A stretch of 64,000 bases of DNA from Tenrec ecaudatus (Eukaryota > Chordata > Mammalia > Afrosoricida > Tenrecidae). Position numbers and translations under genes: made by a program. The notes below the pieces were generated by a model. The model had not been told where the DNA came from and did not search any database. It saw only the letters and a program-made list of their open reading frames with translations. Where the stretch lies: contig NC_134547.1 in assembly GCF_050624435.1 (NCBI RefSeq), positions 29,622,419-29,686,418 of the forward strand, in the 5' to 3' direction. Positions 11,995-23,911 of this stretch are shown here, piece by piece; positions within the stretch are counted from its first letter, which is position 1; each line of letters starts with the position of its first letter.

Positions 11995-12670
11995 GTGTGC
12001 AGCAGTAAGGTGGGCCCCTCAGTCACATGGGCCCACAAAGGAAAAAATAGGAGCTCCACCAGCCACACAGACAGGAATTCCCCGATAAGAAGTTGGGTGG
12101 AATATCCCCTGATGGAGGTCAGCCCAGCTTTCCCCAGCTTTGGGCTGTGCTGCACAGGGTGGAGCTCACCTAACTGGTGGGGTGGGGCAGGCATAAATGT
12201 CGTAGGCTGAGAAGAGTGGTCTGGAGGTCGGCAGTGGAGTGTGAGAGAACAGGGAAGAGACAAAGAGGGGAAAGAAACTAAGCCCACGGAGACTGTGGGG
12301 GATAGAGAGAAGAGAGGGGAACAAAAGTTACAATATGGCTGAGCCCCATCCCAGCCTTTGGGGCTGCAAAGGTTTAATCCCTGCTCTGAGGTGGCGGCAA
12401 GCTTTAGCTGTGTTGAGAAAAAGCCCCTGCTCCCACTCCAAATGGTCCAGGCTCTGGCCAAGACAGTGACTGGGTTAAACCCTAGCCGACCTCCACTGTG
12501 GTAAACCCAAAGCTCCCAGCCCCTCAAAACTGTGTGAATCTGTGCCTACTTATCTTTATGATGCTCCTGTGATCCAGCAGGGTTGAATTTCCCTCTTATT
12601 GACTCTCCTGGGATGATTTCTGCAGAGTCCCTCTGGTATATGTTACTCAGTCGCCATCTTGTTGAAAGTC
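11995..12670 (-). mobile_element. L1 5' UTR, inverted, minus strand
   Basis: The minus strand starts at 12670 with a gactttcaacaagatggcga-type L1 head and runs down to about 11995, matching the 5' UTR at 6105-6790 and that at 57000-57798. Its downstream body is absent: at 11990 the sequence becomes the 3' UTR of the plus-strand L1. No TSD or tail is visible. The arrangement gives ~680-bp inverted repeats about 5.2 kb apart (6105-6790 and 11995-12670). Confidence 0.75.
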
Positions 12671-15600
12671 AAAATCAGCTTTTTGCTGCATCAATTTTTG
12701 CAATGTTCTCTTGTCTTCCCACTGGTATAACTCTGCCCTGATGGGTTGTTCTATTTACTCTGTTCTAGTTGCTGGAGGTTTTGTGATAGTTTTTAAGTCA
12801 TAAGTCTCTCTTCCTTTTTTATATAGGCACTTATTGCTATCAAGCTACCTTTGGAAACTGCTTTTGGACAGGTTTTGATACGTTGTATTCTTGTTTTCAT
12901 TCGTTTCTAGAAAGTTCTTAAGCTTTCCTCTACTCTGGGCCAGTACCTGTTTGTGTCACAGATCCTTACTCATCCTCAAATTGTTTGCCCTGTTTTTTTT
13001 GGTCATCTTTATATTGATCTCCAGCTTTATGGCATGATGATACAAAAAGAACATCTGAGTAATCTCTATGTGTTTGAATTTGCTCAGGCTCAACTATGCC
13101 CCATCATGAGGTTTATTTTTGAAAATGAGCCATGTGCAGTTGAAAAGAATGTGAATTGTTGTACATTGGGATGGAAGGCTCTATAAATGTCTATCAGGTC
13201 CAGTTGCCTAATTGAAGTGTTTAGCTCTGTAGTCTCCTTGTTGGACTTCTTTCTCTGATTGTGGTGTGTTTAAGTCACCTACTATTATTGTTGATTCTAT
13301 GATGTATTTTTTTCATCTTTTAAAAAGTTTGACAAATTTCACAGGTCTTTTGTTAGGCCCATATGTAGTTATTAGCTCACTGGTTGAGCATTATATAGTT
13401 CCCCTCCTCGTCTCTTGTTATGCTTTGCACCTCAAGGGTAATTTTGTCATAGATTAATATTACAGTCCCTGCTTTTTTAAAGTTGCTGTTTGCCTGGTAT
13501 ATTTTCCTCCATCCTTTTATTCTTAGAATATTTTTTGTCTATGAGTTTAAGATGTGTCTCTTGCAGGTAACAGATAGATAGTTTATGCTTTCTGGACTAC
13601 TGTGCTAGTCTTTGTCTTTTAATGGAAGAATTGAGGCTGTTGGCATTCAGAGTTATTAACACCATCTGTGGATTCATTCATTGCTGTCATCTTGTATCTT
13701 TTGTGTTGGATGTTTTCCTATCTCCCTTCATATCCTTTTGCTGTATTTGTGTGGGAGGTTTCATTCTGGTCTTCTTTTACCTCTGAGGTCATGTTGTCTT
13801 GGCCATTGCTATTGGTGCATTGACTTCTGGGTGGAGTTGGGCAATATGGTGGTCTCCTGCTCGTGCTTGGTGGATATTGGTCTTCTGACCATAGTGAGTC
13901 AGCAAGGATTTTCCTCAGGGTCGGGTGTCTTACAGCATATTCTTTGAATTTTCCTTGTTCTGAAAGACTCTTACCCCTTTGTCTATCTTAATGGATAGTT
14001 TGGCAGGGTAGAGGATTCTCCAGAAGGCATTTATTTTCTTTCCACTTTCAAAAGATGTTACTCCACTCTCTCCTCCTCATTGTTTCTGCTGATAGGTCTG
14101 AGCGTATTCTTACCTGAGCACCATGTATGTGACCACCTCATTTTCTCTTGCTGCTCTTAAAATTTTCTCTTTTTCGTTGAAGTTGGAAATTTCACTATTA
14201 CATGCCTTGGTGAGGTCTGTTTCCTGTATGCGTGTCTGATTCTCATTCATTAAGGTAGGGAAGTTTGCTTCCAGATATTCCCTCGTGAATTTAGTGTTGA
14301 CTTCTTCATTGTGTCTTGTTCTGGAAGAGTATTTATTTGAATGTTGTTCCTCTTAACAGCATCTGTCATTGATCACAGGTTTTCTTCTGCCTCTTCTACC
14401 TTGTTTGATTGTCTTTCCCGTTTATTGGAGTGTGCCTGATTGTCCTGGAGATCACTAGTATGATTCTCTGCCTCCTCTAGTCTGATCATGAGATCTATGA
14501 TCTTGTGTTTAGCTTCTGTTACCTCATCCATTGGCTCCTGTATATCCCTTTGGTGTGTGAACTTCATCCCCAATATCTTGGGCTTCATCTCCTCTATCAT
14601 TGTGTCCTTATTCCATGTTGCTTCCCTCATCTCCTGTATTACTCCAAGTAGCCTTCTGAAGATTTCTTTTTGTGGCAGATCCATGTCTGATTCTTCTATG
14701 AGCATTGCAATCTCCACTGTTGTGCTTTGTCTTTCTTGTTTTCTTGTTAAGGGGCTTGTGGTATGTTGCTGTTTGCATGCTATTTTGGAAGACCTGGGCC
14801 CCATATTTCTGGGAAATCAAGGGGCCCTGGGCTTTTTCTTTGTGTGACTGGTAAGAGTGTTTTTGAAGATTGTCTGTGGCCTACTATGGTGGTGGATTGG
14901 ACTGCTTTGTAGGCAGGGTGCCACAGTGACTCAGTGGCTGATGGTGGTGGGTGTCTTCAGAGTCTGGGGTGAGGCTGGTGGCTATAGGTGTGCCCCTGGA
15001 CCTAGTTGGGGCAGACTTGTAGCTTGGCAGAGGGTCTTTTATTGACTGTCAGGCCAAATTTTCAGCCTTTCAAAGAGTAGAATCTGTTGGCCTTTCCAAT
15101 TTTGTTATGTTAAAAACCCCTAGACTATGCTCTGGAGATTAGCTTTGGTTACCTTGTTATGTTTATGTATGTTAAAGCACCCAGTTCTGGAGGCTTACAT
15201 TCAAAGTTACACAAAGAACCACAGCCTGGAATTGAATGTGTCTTTTAAGCGAGAAAATGTCTCCCCTTTTTACATTGGGCTTGTGAAGTGCCCTGATATT
15301 GGGGCTGTGCCACACTGGCCCCCAGGGAGGAGGAATAGCTTAGCAGAGAGGATTTGGGGGGTCAATTGGAACTGAATTTGCCCCTCCTCTCAGCTATCCA
15401 GCTATGCTCTGTGGAACTCTATTCTGACACAGGTAAATATTCCAGCAGATCTTCAATGGCTACAAATTATTATCTGACTATCTATCATTACCCATGCTGG
15501 CAGGGGTAGAGGTGAGGAGGGAATGGCTGGTGTAGTTCCTCCATTCCTGGCTGGGAAGAGGAGTTGTTAACTCCTAAACTGCAAGCACAGGGTGACTAGC

Positions 15601-15990
15601 AGCACAGGGAACTCCAGTGTGGGGTCTTGTGACGAGCTTGCTTTGGCTGTCTTTGAGCATGGCATTATGACCACTTGTAGACAGCAGTCTGGGGGAATTG
15701 CTGCTTGCTGTAGGACTACGGTTCAGGAAGGGGTGGTAGACGCCATCCTTCTGGACCTGGCGAGGGGTTAGCGGAGCCTGCCGTTGGATGCAATGAATTT
15801 AGAGTGTTTCAGTACATTCTTGAGTCTCTTCGCGGGTGAAAATCAAAGCCAGAGGTTTCAGCCAGACCCTAAAACTATGAATCTATTTTTAGCACCCAGC
15901 CTCCCGGTTTTGGCCTGTTTAACTCTTAATTTTCTTGTCTGGCAGCAGGAGTGCTGGGTGGGTAACCAACCTGGACGCCATCTTGATTCC
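12671..15990 (-). mobile_element. Older L1, minus strand: 5' UTR, ORF1, ORF2 endonuclease part
   Basis: Read on the minus strand from 15990, a 5' UTR with an AAGATGGCG head (about 15973-15990) leads to ORF1 (14804 down to about 13900), a spacer, then ORF2 endonuclease and inter-domain text to 12671. The 12720-13650 stretch is typical antisense L1 ORF2. Its 3' part is missing where the younger L1 sequence begins. The fragment at 5556-6085 would fit as its downstream continuation, with a few hundred bp lost, so the plus-strand L1 may have landed inside it. This is inference. Confidence 0.75.
13900..14804 (-). pseudogene. L1 ORF1p pseudogene, minus strand
   Basis: The longest clean part is 14804-14373 (143 codons). 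It starts MGPRSSK, passes LPQKEIFRRLLGVIQEMREA (the conserved N-terminal block of local ORF1 copies), then a strongly charged coiled coil ending near KVEEAEENL. The remainder toward 13900 (antisense of the RRM and CTD) is broken by stops. It is a family member of the ORF1 remnants at 7114-8020 and 55878-56780. Confidence 0.8.
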
Positions 15991-16059
15991 TATGTCTTGC
16001 TTGTGACTTTTTTTTTATGTCTATTAACTTATTAATTGTGTGTTCCTTTAATTCTTTGA

Positions 16060-16440
16060 GCATATTTAAAGGTGTTGCTTGAAATTCTTCCTTTTTACCA
16101 GTATCCTTAAGCCCTTGTGAGTGATTTCTGCTTCTTCATCCTGTTCTTTTAATTGAGCCATCTTGTCTTGCTTTCTTTTGTGTTTTTTAATTTTTTCTTG
16201 AACTTGTGGGATTTAATAATTTGATTTTTAGATTCCTTTCAAGATTTCTGTTGTGAACTTTTCTATTTCCACCCTCTCCCTCTAAATTCCACTAGGGGGC
16301 ACTCTGACATTAGGGTTTTTCCAGTCCTTACTCATGCTTTTTCAGTTTTTGTGTGTGTTTTCTGTCTGCTTCTGGAGATACTTGTGACATTTGCTCTTCC
16401 TTGATTGATAGAAGTCTCCAATAGGATTTCAGATGCCCAT
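16060..16440 (-). mobile_element. Possible HAL1 or ancient L1 ORF1 fragment
   Basis: The T-rich plus strand (…ttcttttaattgagccatcttgtcttgc…) resembles the antisense of HAL1/old L1 ORF1 as I remember it. No frame is preserved. The assignment is tentative. Confidence 0.35.
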
Positions 16441-16444
16441 AAGA

Positions 16445-16984
16445 ACATCGTACAATATTTTCACATAGTGTATGCAATTTGTTTTCGAGGTACTTTTACA
16501 GCCTCTTTTCTTTCCCTTTTACTCTAAAAATTTCATGTCTCCGAAGGCAGGTTGAGAAAGTCATTCTATTGATTATAGCTATCAAGTGTAATGGGTCTCT
16601 TTTGTTTAATGGAGCTTAGTGTTAATTTGGGCTGTCTTTTTTCCTTTCTCTGACTTGCCTGGAGAGGGGTAAAACCAGGATTTATGTTTCAGTCCCAAGC
16701 TTCCTCATTCCTCAGACTGCCCCCATCTCTGCCACTGATAAGAAAGGTCTGAGACAGCACATGATCAATGATCATAAATTTTTACCGTCACTGTTTTGTT
16801 TTTAGACAGTGCCACTCACTGATTTCATTCCGCAGTTTACCATTCACCTCTGTTCATGGGGCATCGTTGATGAGAGCACCATAGAACTTCCTTGCAAGAC
16901 GTTCAACTACCTCAAAAGAAACAAACACAAGAAACTCCACTTTAGAGAAGAAATAAAGTGTGACATTAGGGCCCAGCCAAGAAG
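16445..16984. other. Unassigned intervening DNA
   Basis: No repeat or exon is recognised. A short open frame at 16809-17063 (+) has no motif I know. Confidence 0.4.
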
Positions 16985-17430
16985 TTGGACCATCGCCAAG
17001 AAACAACAGATGGTCCAAGGAACCACCTCAAAAGTGTGGGGAACCCCGATAAGACTTGGTTGAACCTGACCGATGCCCCAAAGCCAGCCAAGCCACGTAA
17101 TGTGTGGGGAAACCCAATAAGACTTGACTGGGACATTGGTGACATCAAAGAGCCAGCCAAGCTGTCCACTGAAACCTGGGTAGAGACACTGACTTTTCAG
17201 AGAGCTAGGACATCAACTTCTGCTCTCTCCAACTCTCCCCGCGGAGAGTACACCGATGAAGGCAATGTTTATTGGGAATATGATGCTAGAATAATATGTG
17301 TCAAGAGTGCTGTCATTGTGCCCTTGTGGTCATACTTGCCCTAATACTTTTATCCTTAGTAGTTTGAGTTATTTTTAGGTTGTTTGATGTGTGTTTGCAG
17401 TGAATAAACCCAGAATTCAAAAATGTCTAA
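16985..17430 (+). mobile_element. LTR-like segment with a ~67-bp tandem duplication
   Basis: Two imperfect units start near 17035 and 17101. Each begins gtgtgggga, has 'cc.ataagacttg' and ends 'agccagccaag'. Further on there is a TATA-poor T-rich stretch and an AATAAA at about 17401-17407. Direct repeats upstream and a polyadenylation signal downstream are an LTR-like layout. No TG/CA ends or TSD were identified, so the call is tentative. Confidence 0.35.
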
Positions 17431-17689
17431 GAGCGTTAAGTAATTATTGATCATGCCACTCATGACAATGGTTTGTAGCTTGAAGCTACAGCTTCCCAGG
17501 TGAGAGAATCAAAAAGCTTCCTATCTCACTGGTTGGGGGCACTCACTTTGGGGTTTGTTTCCAGAGTTCTATACTCTGTTTTTTCCTGTCATGTTGAGGG
17601 AGAATTGAGGCATACTACTATTTGTACCTCCGTTTAGGGCAGGAGACTCTTGCCTTTATTTTGTTGTAGGATTATTACCTTTCTTTCTT

Positions 17690-17960
17690 TCTTTTCATTA
17701 CAATTTAGATTTCTTTGGAATATTCTCATCTGTGTATTTTGGACCACCTGTGTAAGAATTTTTTTTAGGTCCATATTAGTGAGGAAAATGAGAGCATAGA
17801 AGTGTGTGTTCATTGGGACAAAATTGTTGCGTACTTTCCAGAAAAGCTCACATTCTAACCAACAGTTATGTGAGTTCCTCTTGGTGTATATATTTATCAA
17901 TACCCATTAGGCATCTTAATTTGTGCCAGTCTGTAAAGGGGAAATGCTATGTCTCTTCAT
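17690..17960 (-). mobile_element. Ancient L1 (L1M) ORF2 3' fragment, minus strand
   Basis: The stretch matches, in diverged form, the antisense ORF2 C-terminal text of mammalian L1 (ttccagaaaagctcacattctaacc…). It is highly decayed. Confidence 0.5.
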
Positions 17961-18007
17961 ATCATTAAAAAATACTTTTAGATATACATTAGTAGAGAGA
18001 ATAGTAA

Positions 18008-18172
18008 GGAACCCTGGTGGTGGTGTCATTGAACTGCTAACCACAAACTGATGTGGTTCAAACACGTCAGTTGCTTTGAAGGAGAAAGTTGAGGGTCTAT
18101 TTTCGTACAGATTTACAGCCTCGGGGTCCTATGTAAGGTTCCTGCGAGTTAGATTTGACCCATGGTAGGGCC
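18008..18172 (+). mobile_element. AfroSINE-type SINE, plus strand
   Basis: It begins ggaaccctggtggtggtgtc and continues with gaactgctaaccacaa, the conserved head of this tRNA-related SINE family, then the 'tcctatgtaaggttcctgcgagttag' body. Diverged and without a clear TSD. Confidence 0.8.
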
Positions 18173-18175
18173 TGA

Positions 18176-18955
18176 GAAAGGATAGTAGGATGAGTCCCAT
18201 GCCCATCTCCCAGCTACGTATATTCAAGTATTTTAAGGCAGATTCTAGACCTATTCATTGTGATCTTCAGCTGCATCTTCTTAATAGCAAATAAAATTGA
18301 GAATCTTTTTTCGGGGGGAGCGTGGCGTAATAAGAATGATCCATCTTTGAAACAGGAAGAAAAAATTCCCATGAGCATTAAGAAAGAGAAGCCATCAACA
18401 AAGCACATGCAAGGTCTCTGTCTGAAGTAGTGGAGGCAGCAGAGACACCAGAGAATGCAGCACCAGGAATGAGACCATGAGACAGAGGAGAGGAGACATC
18501 ATGCTGGACTTCCCAGGAGACACTGAAGGAATAAAGTTGAATGTTTGAGGGCTTGCAGGGTTGGGTATTTTGGGCACTTTCTAGCACTGAGGGAGTTGCA
18601 CAACATTTTCCAGAGTAGGACAGAGGCCAAGGTTACTTGTGGCTGAGAATCCAAGGTCCAGACAGACATGTTCACCTATACAACACAGAAGAAATGCTGC
18701 AGACAAAATAATTATATTCTGAATGTTTTCTGGACAAAGGTACTGTATCCTTAATATTTTATGATCTTGACTTGTGGGAACCTGTTAACTTCCCTAATAA
18801 ACTCCTCTTACTGTGAAAAAAAATTGAACATTAACACATTTTTAACAAAAAATAATAAAATTAAAAAATTTTAAAAAGACATTTAGGAAATTGAAAGTTA
18901 AAATTTTTTACATGAAATAACTATGCTTTTGTTTTATTTTTGCCATTTACATTGT
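18176..18955. other. Unassigned intervening DNA
   Basis: AT-rich, with poly(A)-rich patches near 18815-18885. No gene or repeat identified. Short minus-strand frames at 18378-18587 have no recognisable domain. Confidence 0.4.
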
Positions 18956-18959
18956 ATAT

Positions 18960-19560
18960 GTATGCACTCTATAAACTGGGCTATTGGTGGTTTTCTTATT
19001 GATATATAGCAGTAATTTACATAATCTGGGTATTAATCTTTCATTATATTTGTTGTAAATATTTTCTTGTATGTTTGCAGTTGTCTCTTCACTTTCCCTA
19101 TAAATTTTTTCAAATTGTTAAATTTGAAATCATTTGAGACTAATAGGAGACGTGTAAAAAATGTATTGTGGGTTCCCTTGTAGCTTTCACCCAGCTTCTT
19201 CCAATTTTAACATCTTGCACAATACCTGTGGTACTTCTGAATGAGCAAAAGTTCTTGACTTTAATGTACACATTTATCAACATTTACTTTTACAGTTGAT
19301 GTTTTCTGCCTCTTGCTTTAGAAATTTTTTCCTGTTCAAGGCCAGCCATTATTCTGTTTTCTTCTAGATGTTTTAAAGTCTTGTCTTTCAGATTTAAACC
19401 TTTAACACATGATAAATTTAATCTAGTCTATAAATGGTCGGGATCCAATTTTATATTTACCTATAGAGTTGGTCCCAACACTATGATTGAGTGATCCATC
19501 CTATAATGTGAACTCTGTTCCATTTTTCCCATGTATGTTACTGTGATATGTTAAAGCCTT
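18960..19560 (-). mobile_element. Ancient L1 (L1M) ORF2 fragment, minus strand
   Basis: The 18970-19110 and 19290-19550 stretches match the order of antisense mammalian L1 ORF2 (fill-in of the 'agccctttgtcag' and 'agtctttaatccatc' regions), with an unassigned patch between them (about 19130-19270). Confidence 0.55.
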
Positions 19561-20422
19561 AACATACATTTTTTGTGTGCACTCGGGATCTGTCTCAGAG
19601 AGTTTGGTCGAAATATGGGGTGTAGAGTGGAGCTGCACAATGGCTGAGAACTTGTCATGCACTGGCCCTTCAAGAGGTTCAGATGATCACCTTACTTACT
19701 CCAGGGGCCTCATGGGAATAGATATCACCACCTTCCTCAATCATGTTGACCATGAGCTCACAGAGAAAACAAACTGCTGACCGACAACTCAAACCAAGTC
19801 TGTTTGGTCCCATGATTCTCTCTCTGGAATTCCTGGAAGTGTTTTACATATGGCCTAGGGACAGAAGCCATGTTAGAAGGTGAGGTGGAGGGCTAGCCAG
19901 CGGATAGATAGATCACAGGTCTCCATTAAATGTCAACTTTCTCCTTGCCTGACTTTTTCTAATGACTCCCCATCATAACATTCAGCTTCATTAACAGCCA
20001 GAGCTGTGCTTTAAACACACAGACTTTTATAATGTTTCTGAAGAATTAAATCTAATAATCACTATTTTAAAAGTTGAATATAAAAATTCCTGATTTAAGG
20101 AAAAAATGATTTTGTTTGACCAGTTAAACTTGAGCTTTTTTGGCTTTATGACAAAAAAAGGGAATTGTAATTTTAAATTGTCCAATGACATATTTTGCAT
20201 CAATTATTTACATGTTATATCTGTTTAAGCAAATTGGAGATGACACTTATTTGATACTGTAGTACTCTTGAGAAATGTGCTTTTGGTATGTAAATGGTCT
20301 AGAACCCTAAGGGTCCAGTTCTGTAGTGCATACAAATTCATCTTTGTTTATTGTGCAGGGAGATAGCCTTAAGCACCATGACAACAATCAGGAAAAAGAA
20401 TCTTAATGGATGCAAGGGGCTT
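19561..20422. other. Unassigned intervening DNA
   Basis: No recognisable repeat. A 67-codon frame at 19577-19780 (+) has no domain, and I do not treat it as a gene. Confidence 0.4.
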
Positions 20423-20436
20423 AAAGAGTGCTTTAA

Positions 20437-21740
20437 TCGGAAATAGATCTATGTGTCTATATTTATAGGTTTAGTATTAAGGTGGTGGAAGGACCTTGGG
20501 TCTCTACTCAAGCACTCCCTCAATGCATGAATACTTTCTTCTATTAAATTGGCATTCTATGATGCTCACCCTCCCGACCCAACCGCTGAAGCCAAAGCGG
20601 GTGAATAAGCAAATGTGGTGAAGAAAGCTGATGGTGCCTGGCTATCAAAAGAGATAGCTCCTGGGGTCTTAAAGGCTTGAAGATAAACAAATGGCCATCT
20701 AACTCAGAAGCAACAAAGCCCACATGGAAGAACACACCAGCCTGTGTGATCATGTGATTCCGAAGGGATCGGTTACCAGGCATCAAAGAATAAAACATCA
20801 TATCATTGGGTGCACACCTCCATGATATGATCGCTAAGGACAAACAGGTACATAAGCAAATGTGGTGAAGAAAGCTGATGGTGCCCGGCTATCAAAAGAG
20901 ATAGTGTCTAGGGTCTTAAAGGCTTGAAGGTGAACAAGCGGCCATCTAGCTCAGAAGCAACAAAGCCCACATGGAAGAAGTACACCAGCCTGTGTGATCA
21001 CGAGGTGTCGAAGGGATCAGGTATAAGGCATCATCAAAAGAAAAATCTTACCATAGTGAATGAAGGGAGAAGTGCAAAGTGGAGACCCAAAGCCCATTTG
21101 TCGACCACTGGAGATCCCCTCACAGAGGGGTCTAGAGGAGGAGATGAGTCAGTCAGGGTGCAATGTAGCACCGATGAAGAATACAGCTTTCCTCCAGTTC
21201 CTAAATGCTTCCCCCCCCCCCGTCCCTCTCCCCCCTGACTATCATGATCTGAATTCTACCTTGCAAGTCTGTTTAGAGCAGAGATTGTACACTGGTGCAT
21301 ATGGGAGCTGGAGGCACAGGGAATCCAGGGTGGATGATACCTTCAGGACCAGGGGTGTGAGGGGCGATACTGGGAGGGGAGAGGGTGAGTGGGTTGGAAA
21401 GAGGGAACCGATTACAAGGATCTACATGTGACCTCCTCCCTGGGGGACGGACAACAGAAAAGGGGGTGAAGGGAGACGCCGGATAGGGCAAGATATGACA
21501 AAATAGCAATTTATAAATTATCAAGGGCTCATGAGGGAGGGAGGAGAGGGGAGGGAGGGGAAAAAAGAGGACTTGATGCAAAGGGCTTAAGTGGAGAGCA
21601 AATGCTGTGAAAATGATTAGAGCAAAAAATGTACAGATGTGCTTTATACAATTGATGTATGTATATGTATGGATTGTGATAACAGTTGTATGAGTCCCTA
21701 ATAAAAGGTTAAAAAAATAATAAAACAAAACAACAACAAA
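20437..21740 (+). mobile_element. 5'-truncated L1 (3' UTR only) with perfect 14-bp TSD
   Basis: The insertion is bounded by AAAGAGTGCTTTAA at 20423-20436 and 21741-21754. It contains only 3' UTR. Two tandem ~247-bp units share the text gcaaatgtggtgaagaaagc at 20609 and 20856. A poly-C run is near 21210-21220, a G-rich tract at 21534-21560, and the tail ends 'taataaaagg' plus an A-rich stretch. Perfect TSDs imply a fairly recent target-primed integration. Confidence 0.95.
21534..21560 (+). promoter_or_regulatory. G-rich polypurine tract of L1 3' UTR
   Basis: Several runs of three to four G separated by A occur in the sense strand of the L1 3' UTR; the complementary C/T-rich run is present in the minus-strand copies (for example 3340-3365 and 53370-53405). 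A G-rich 3' UTR tract is a known feature of mammalian L1s and may fold as a quadruplex. Confidence 0.6.
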
Positions 21741-21754
21741 AAAGAGTGCTTTAA

Positions 21755-22588
21755 CCTCTGGCTTCTTGTCTCTACACAATGCCCATGATCACATTTTCTT
21801 CAATGACACAGACGAGAAACACCAAGTACTTGGGACTATATTAAGTTAAAACTCTAAAGCACTGGGCATGTGGAAGGCTACAGTCTACAGTGGGAGCCCT
21901 GACTCCACCTTGATTCTTGACATCAGTTGAGATGCCTTTGATTCTTCATGAACTCGAATGCTGAAAGAATACTACAGGTTTACCCAAAGAACTGGTGTCT
22001 CCCTGTGGCACAAAGAATTTACCTGGGGATTTCCTTGCTGAATTTTATGAAAATAGCCAGTCAGGTGCATATTATCTAATTAAAATGAAAACTTGGGGTC
22101 TGGTTGACTATGACTCAGAATATCATGATCATGAGTCATATTCTGACCACCATGTAGCTAGGAAACCAACCTCCCGGATCCATTCTTGCTTAGAGGATTA
22201 ACACGCACAATTATGCATGTACCCTTGAAGCAGGCTCCCTAGTCCCACCAGTGACAGTAATGAACTGACTTACCACCATTCAGGGTTGATTGTGAGGAGT
22301 CCCTCCCTCCCCTGTCATGCATCATGAAAGCCATGACCGTGAGTCTGAGTTAGCAGGCTTCACTGGCCTCTGGACTGACAGTTTCCCTAGTTCCGAGGAT
22401 TTGTTTCATCTTTGTTCTGTCTAATGCTTAATAAAAGTATCTCTATACAGTATGTTTGAATCTAGGGTCTTTCCTCCCTAGCACTAGGCTTCCAATTTCA
22501 GCTCTGATGTGTAAGGATATTGGATGTTGTCACTCTTTTCTTACAATAAAAAGCTGAACAAATTGAAAATGAACACTTTTCTTTCTTT
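21755..22588. other. Unassigned intervening DNA
   Basis: No gene or named repeat recognised. The 68-codon frame at 21995-22201 (+) shows no known motif. Confidence 0.4.
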
Positions 22589-22589
22589 T

Positions 22590-22975
22590 TATAAATCATT
22601 TTATTGGGGCTCATACAACTCTTATCACAATCCATCCATCCATCCATTGTGTCAAGCACATTTGTACATTTGTTGCCCTCATCATTCTCAAAACATTTTA
22701 TTTCTGCTTGAGCCCTTGGTATTAGCTCCTTATTTCCCCTCCCTCTCCCATCCTCCCTCCGTCCCTCCCTCACGAACCCTTGATCATTTATAAAGTATTA
22801 TTATTTTCCATGTCTTACACTGTCCGATGTCTCCCTTTACCCACTTTTCTGTTGTCCGTTCCCCAGGGAGGGGCTTATACGTAGATCATTGTGATCCGTT
22901 CCCCTTTTCTCCCCCACCTTCCCCTTCCCCTCCTGGTACGGCTACTCTCATTATTGGGCCTGAGGGGTTTATCTG
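22590..22975 (-). mobile_element. 5'-truncated L1 3' UTR tip, minus strand
   Basis: It starts at the tip atcattttattggggctcat and covers about 385 bp of the distal 3' UTR. A weak direct repeat (about aacacttttctt near 22570 and aacattttcctt near 22978) may be a decayed TSD. The CATC run at 22630-22645 is a small microsatellite. Confidence 0.8.
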
Positions 22976-23104
22976 TCAACATTTTCCTTAGACCTATCAG
23001 AAAATCTATCAAGGCAAACCAGCACTCTGAAACTTAGAGAGACAGACTGAGATCTGCTTATCTGGAGCAGAAGCCAATGAATGGGCCCATAGACTGACAA
23101 ACAC

Positions 23105-23255
23105 TATTTATTTGATAAACAGTTTTATTGGAACACAGTCCAAATATTATACAAGTCAACAGTTCAATCATATCAAGAAGTTTTACACAATCATTACAAC
23201 AAACAATTTTAGGGCACTTTCCTTTTTTCTTGTACTTGTTACTATTGATAGGAAC
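23105..23255 (-). mobile_element. Old L1 (L1M-type) 3' tip, minus strand
   Basis: The 'aacagttttattggaacacag...caatcatatcaagaag...caatcattacaacaa' text is the same ancient L1 tip as at 3024-3130. Confidence 0.6.
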
Positions 23256-23911
23256 ACTTAAATGGTGATTTTGGTGAATTTCTGGAGACTGGGTGTGGGC
23301 TAATGAAAGAATGAGAAACTCCTAGGGACCCCATTCATTGGGGACTTTACCTCCAGGAATGCTATCAGGTTTTCACAGTTAAGATTCTGGATCCCCTTAA
23401 AGCTCTAACAGAGAGGCGAAGAGTAATCACTGGGACATTGCTTCACTGAATTTGTTTAATTGTGAAGCATGCCCAGAGCGTTCTCCACACGGAAGACTGA
23501 AATGTTTTGCCAGCTGGGTGAAGATTATTCCTCCCACTCCACTACCTTCCAGCCTTTCTATTTCACTTACAGATGAAAACATAATCAACTGGGGGTCAAG
23601 ACTTTAAGGGAATCGAGTACATTGCAGCTAGGGAAGGGAATAGGAAGCAGAGAGAGGGAAAAATATAAAGCTGTATCACTGGAGGAATACTTTTGAAAGT
23701 ACACATAACACGAGCTTACCAAAGTACTGCTATTTAATTGTATGACTGTACAACTCTCTCCCCCCCTAGACCTTATCACGGAACCAGTAAGGCTCTGATA
23801 TCAGTACAGCGGATTTCAGCTGAAGATCCAAAAGACCCCCTGTTGCGAAGTGTTTAAGAAAGCTCAAATCAATACAAAAGACATTAACAAGGACACTGTT
23901 TCTTGTTGTAG
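23256..23911. other. Unassigned intervening DNA
   Basis: No repeat or exon recognised. Confidence 0.4.

Noticed and set aside
11886..12527. 213-codon minus-strand frame that looked like a gene
   Set aside because: It crosses the junction of an L1 3' UTR with an inverted L1 5' UTR, so it is an artefact of GC-rich UTR sequence.
20924..21779. Plus and minus frames over 100 codons
   Set aside because: Entirely inside the TSD-bounded L1 3' UTR; the same frames recur in other L1 UTR copies with stops.
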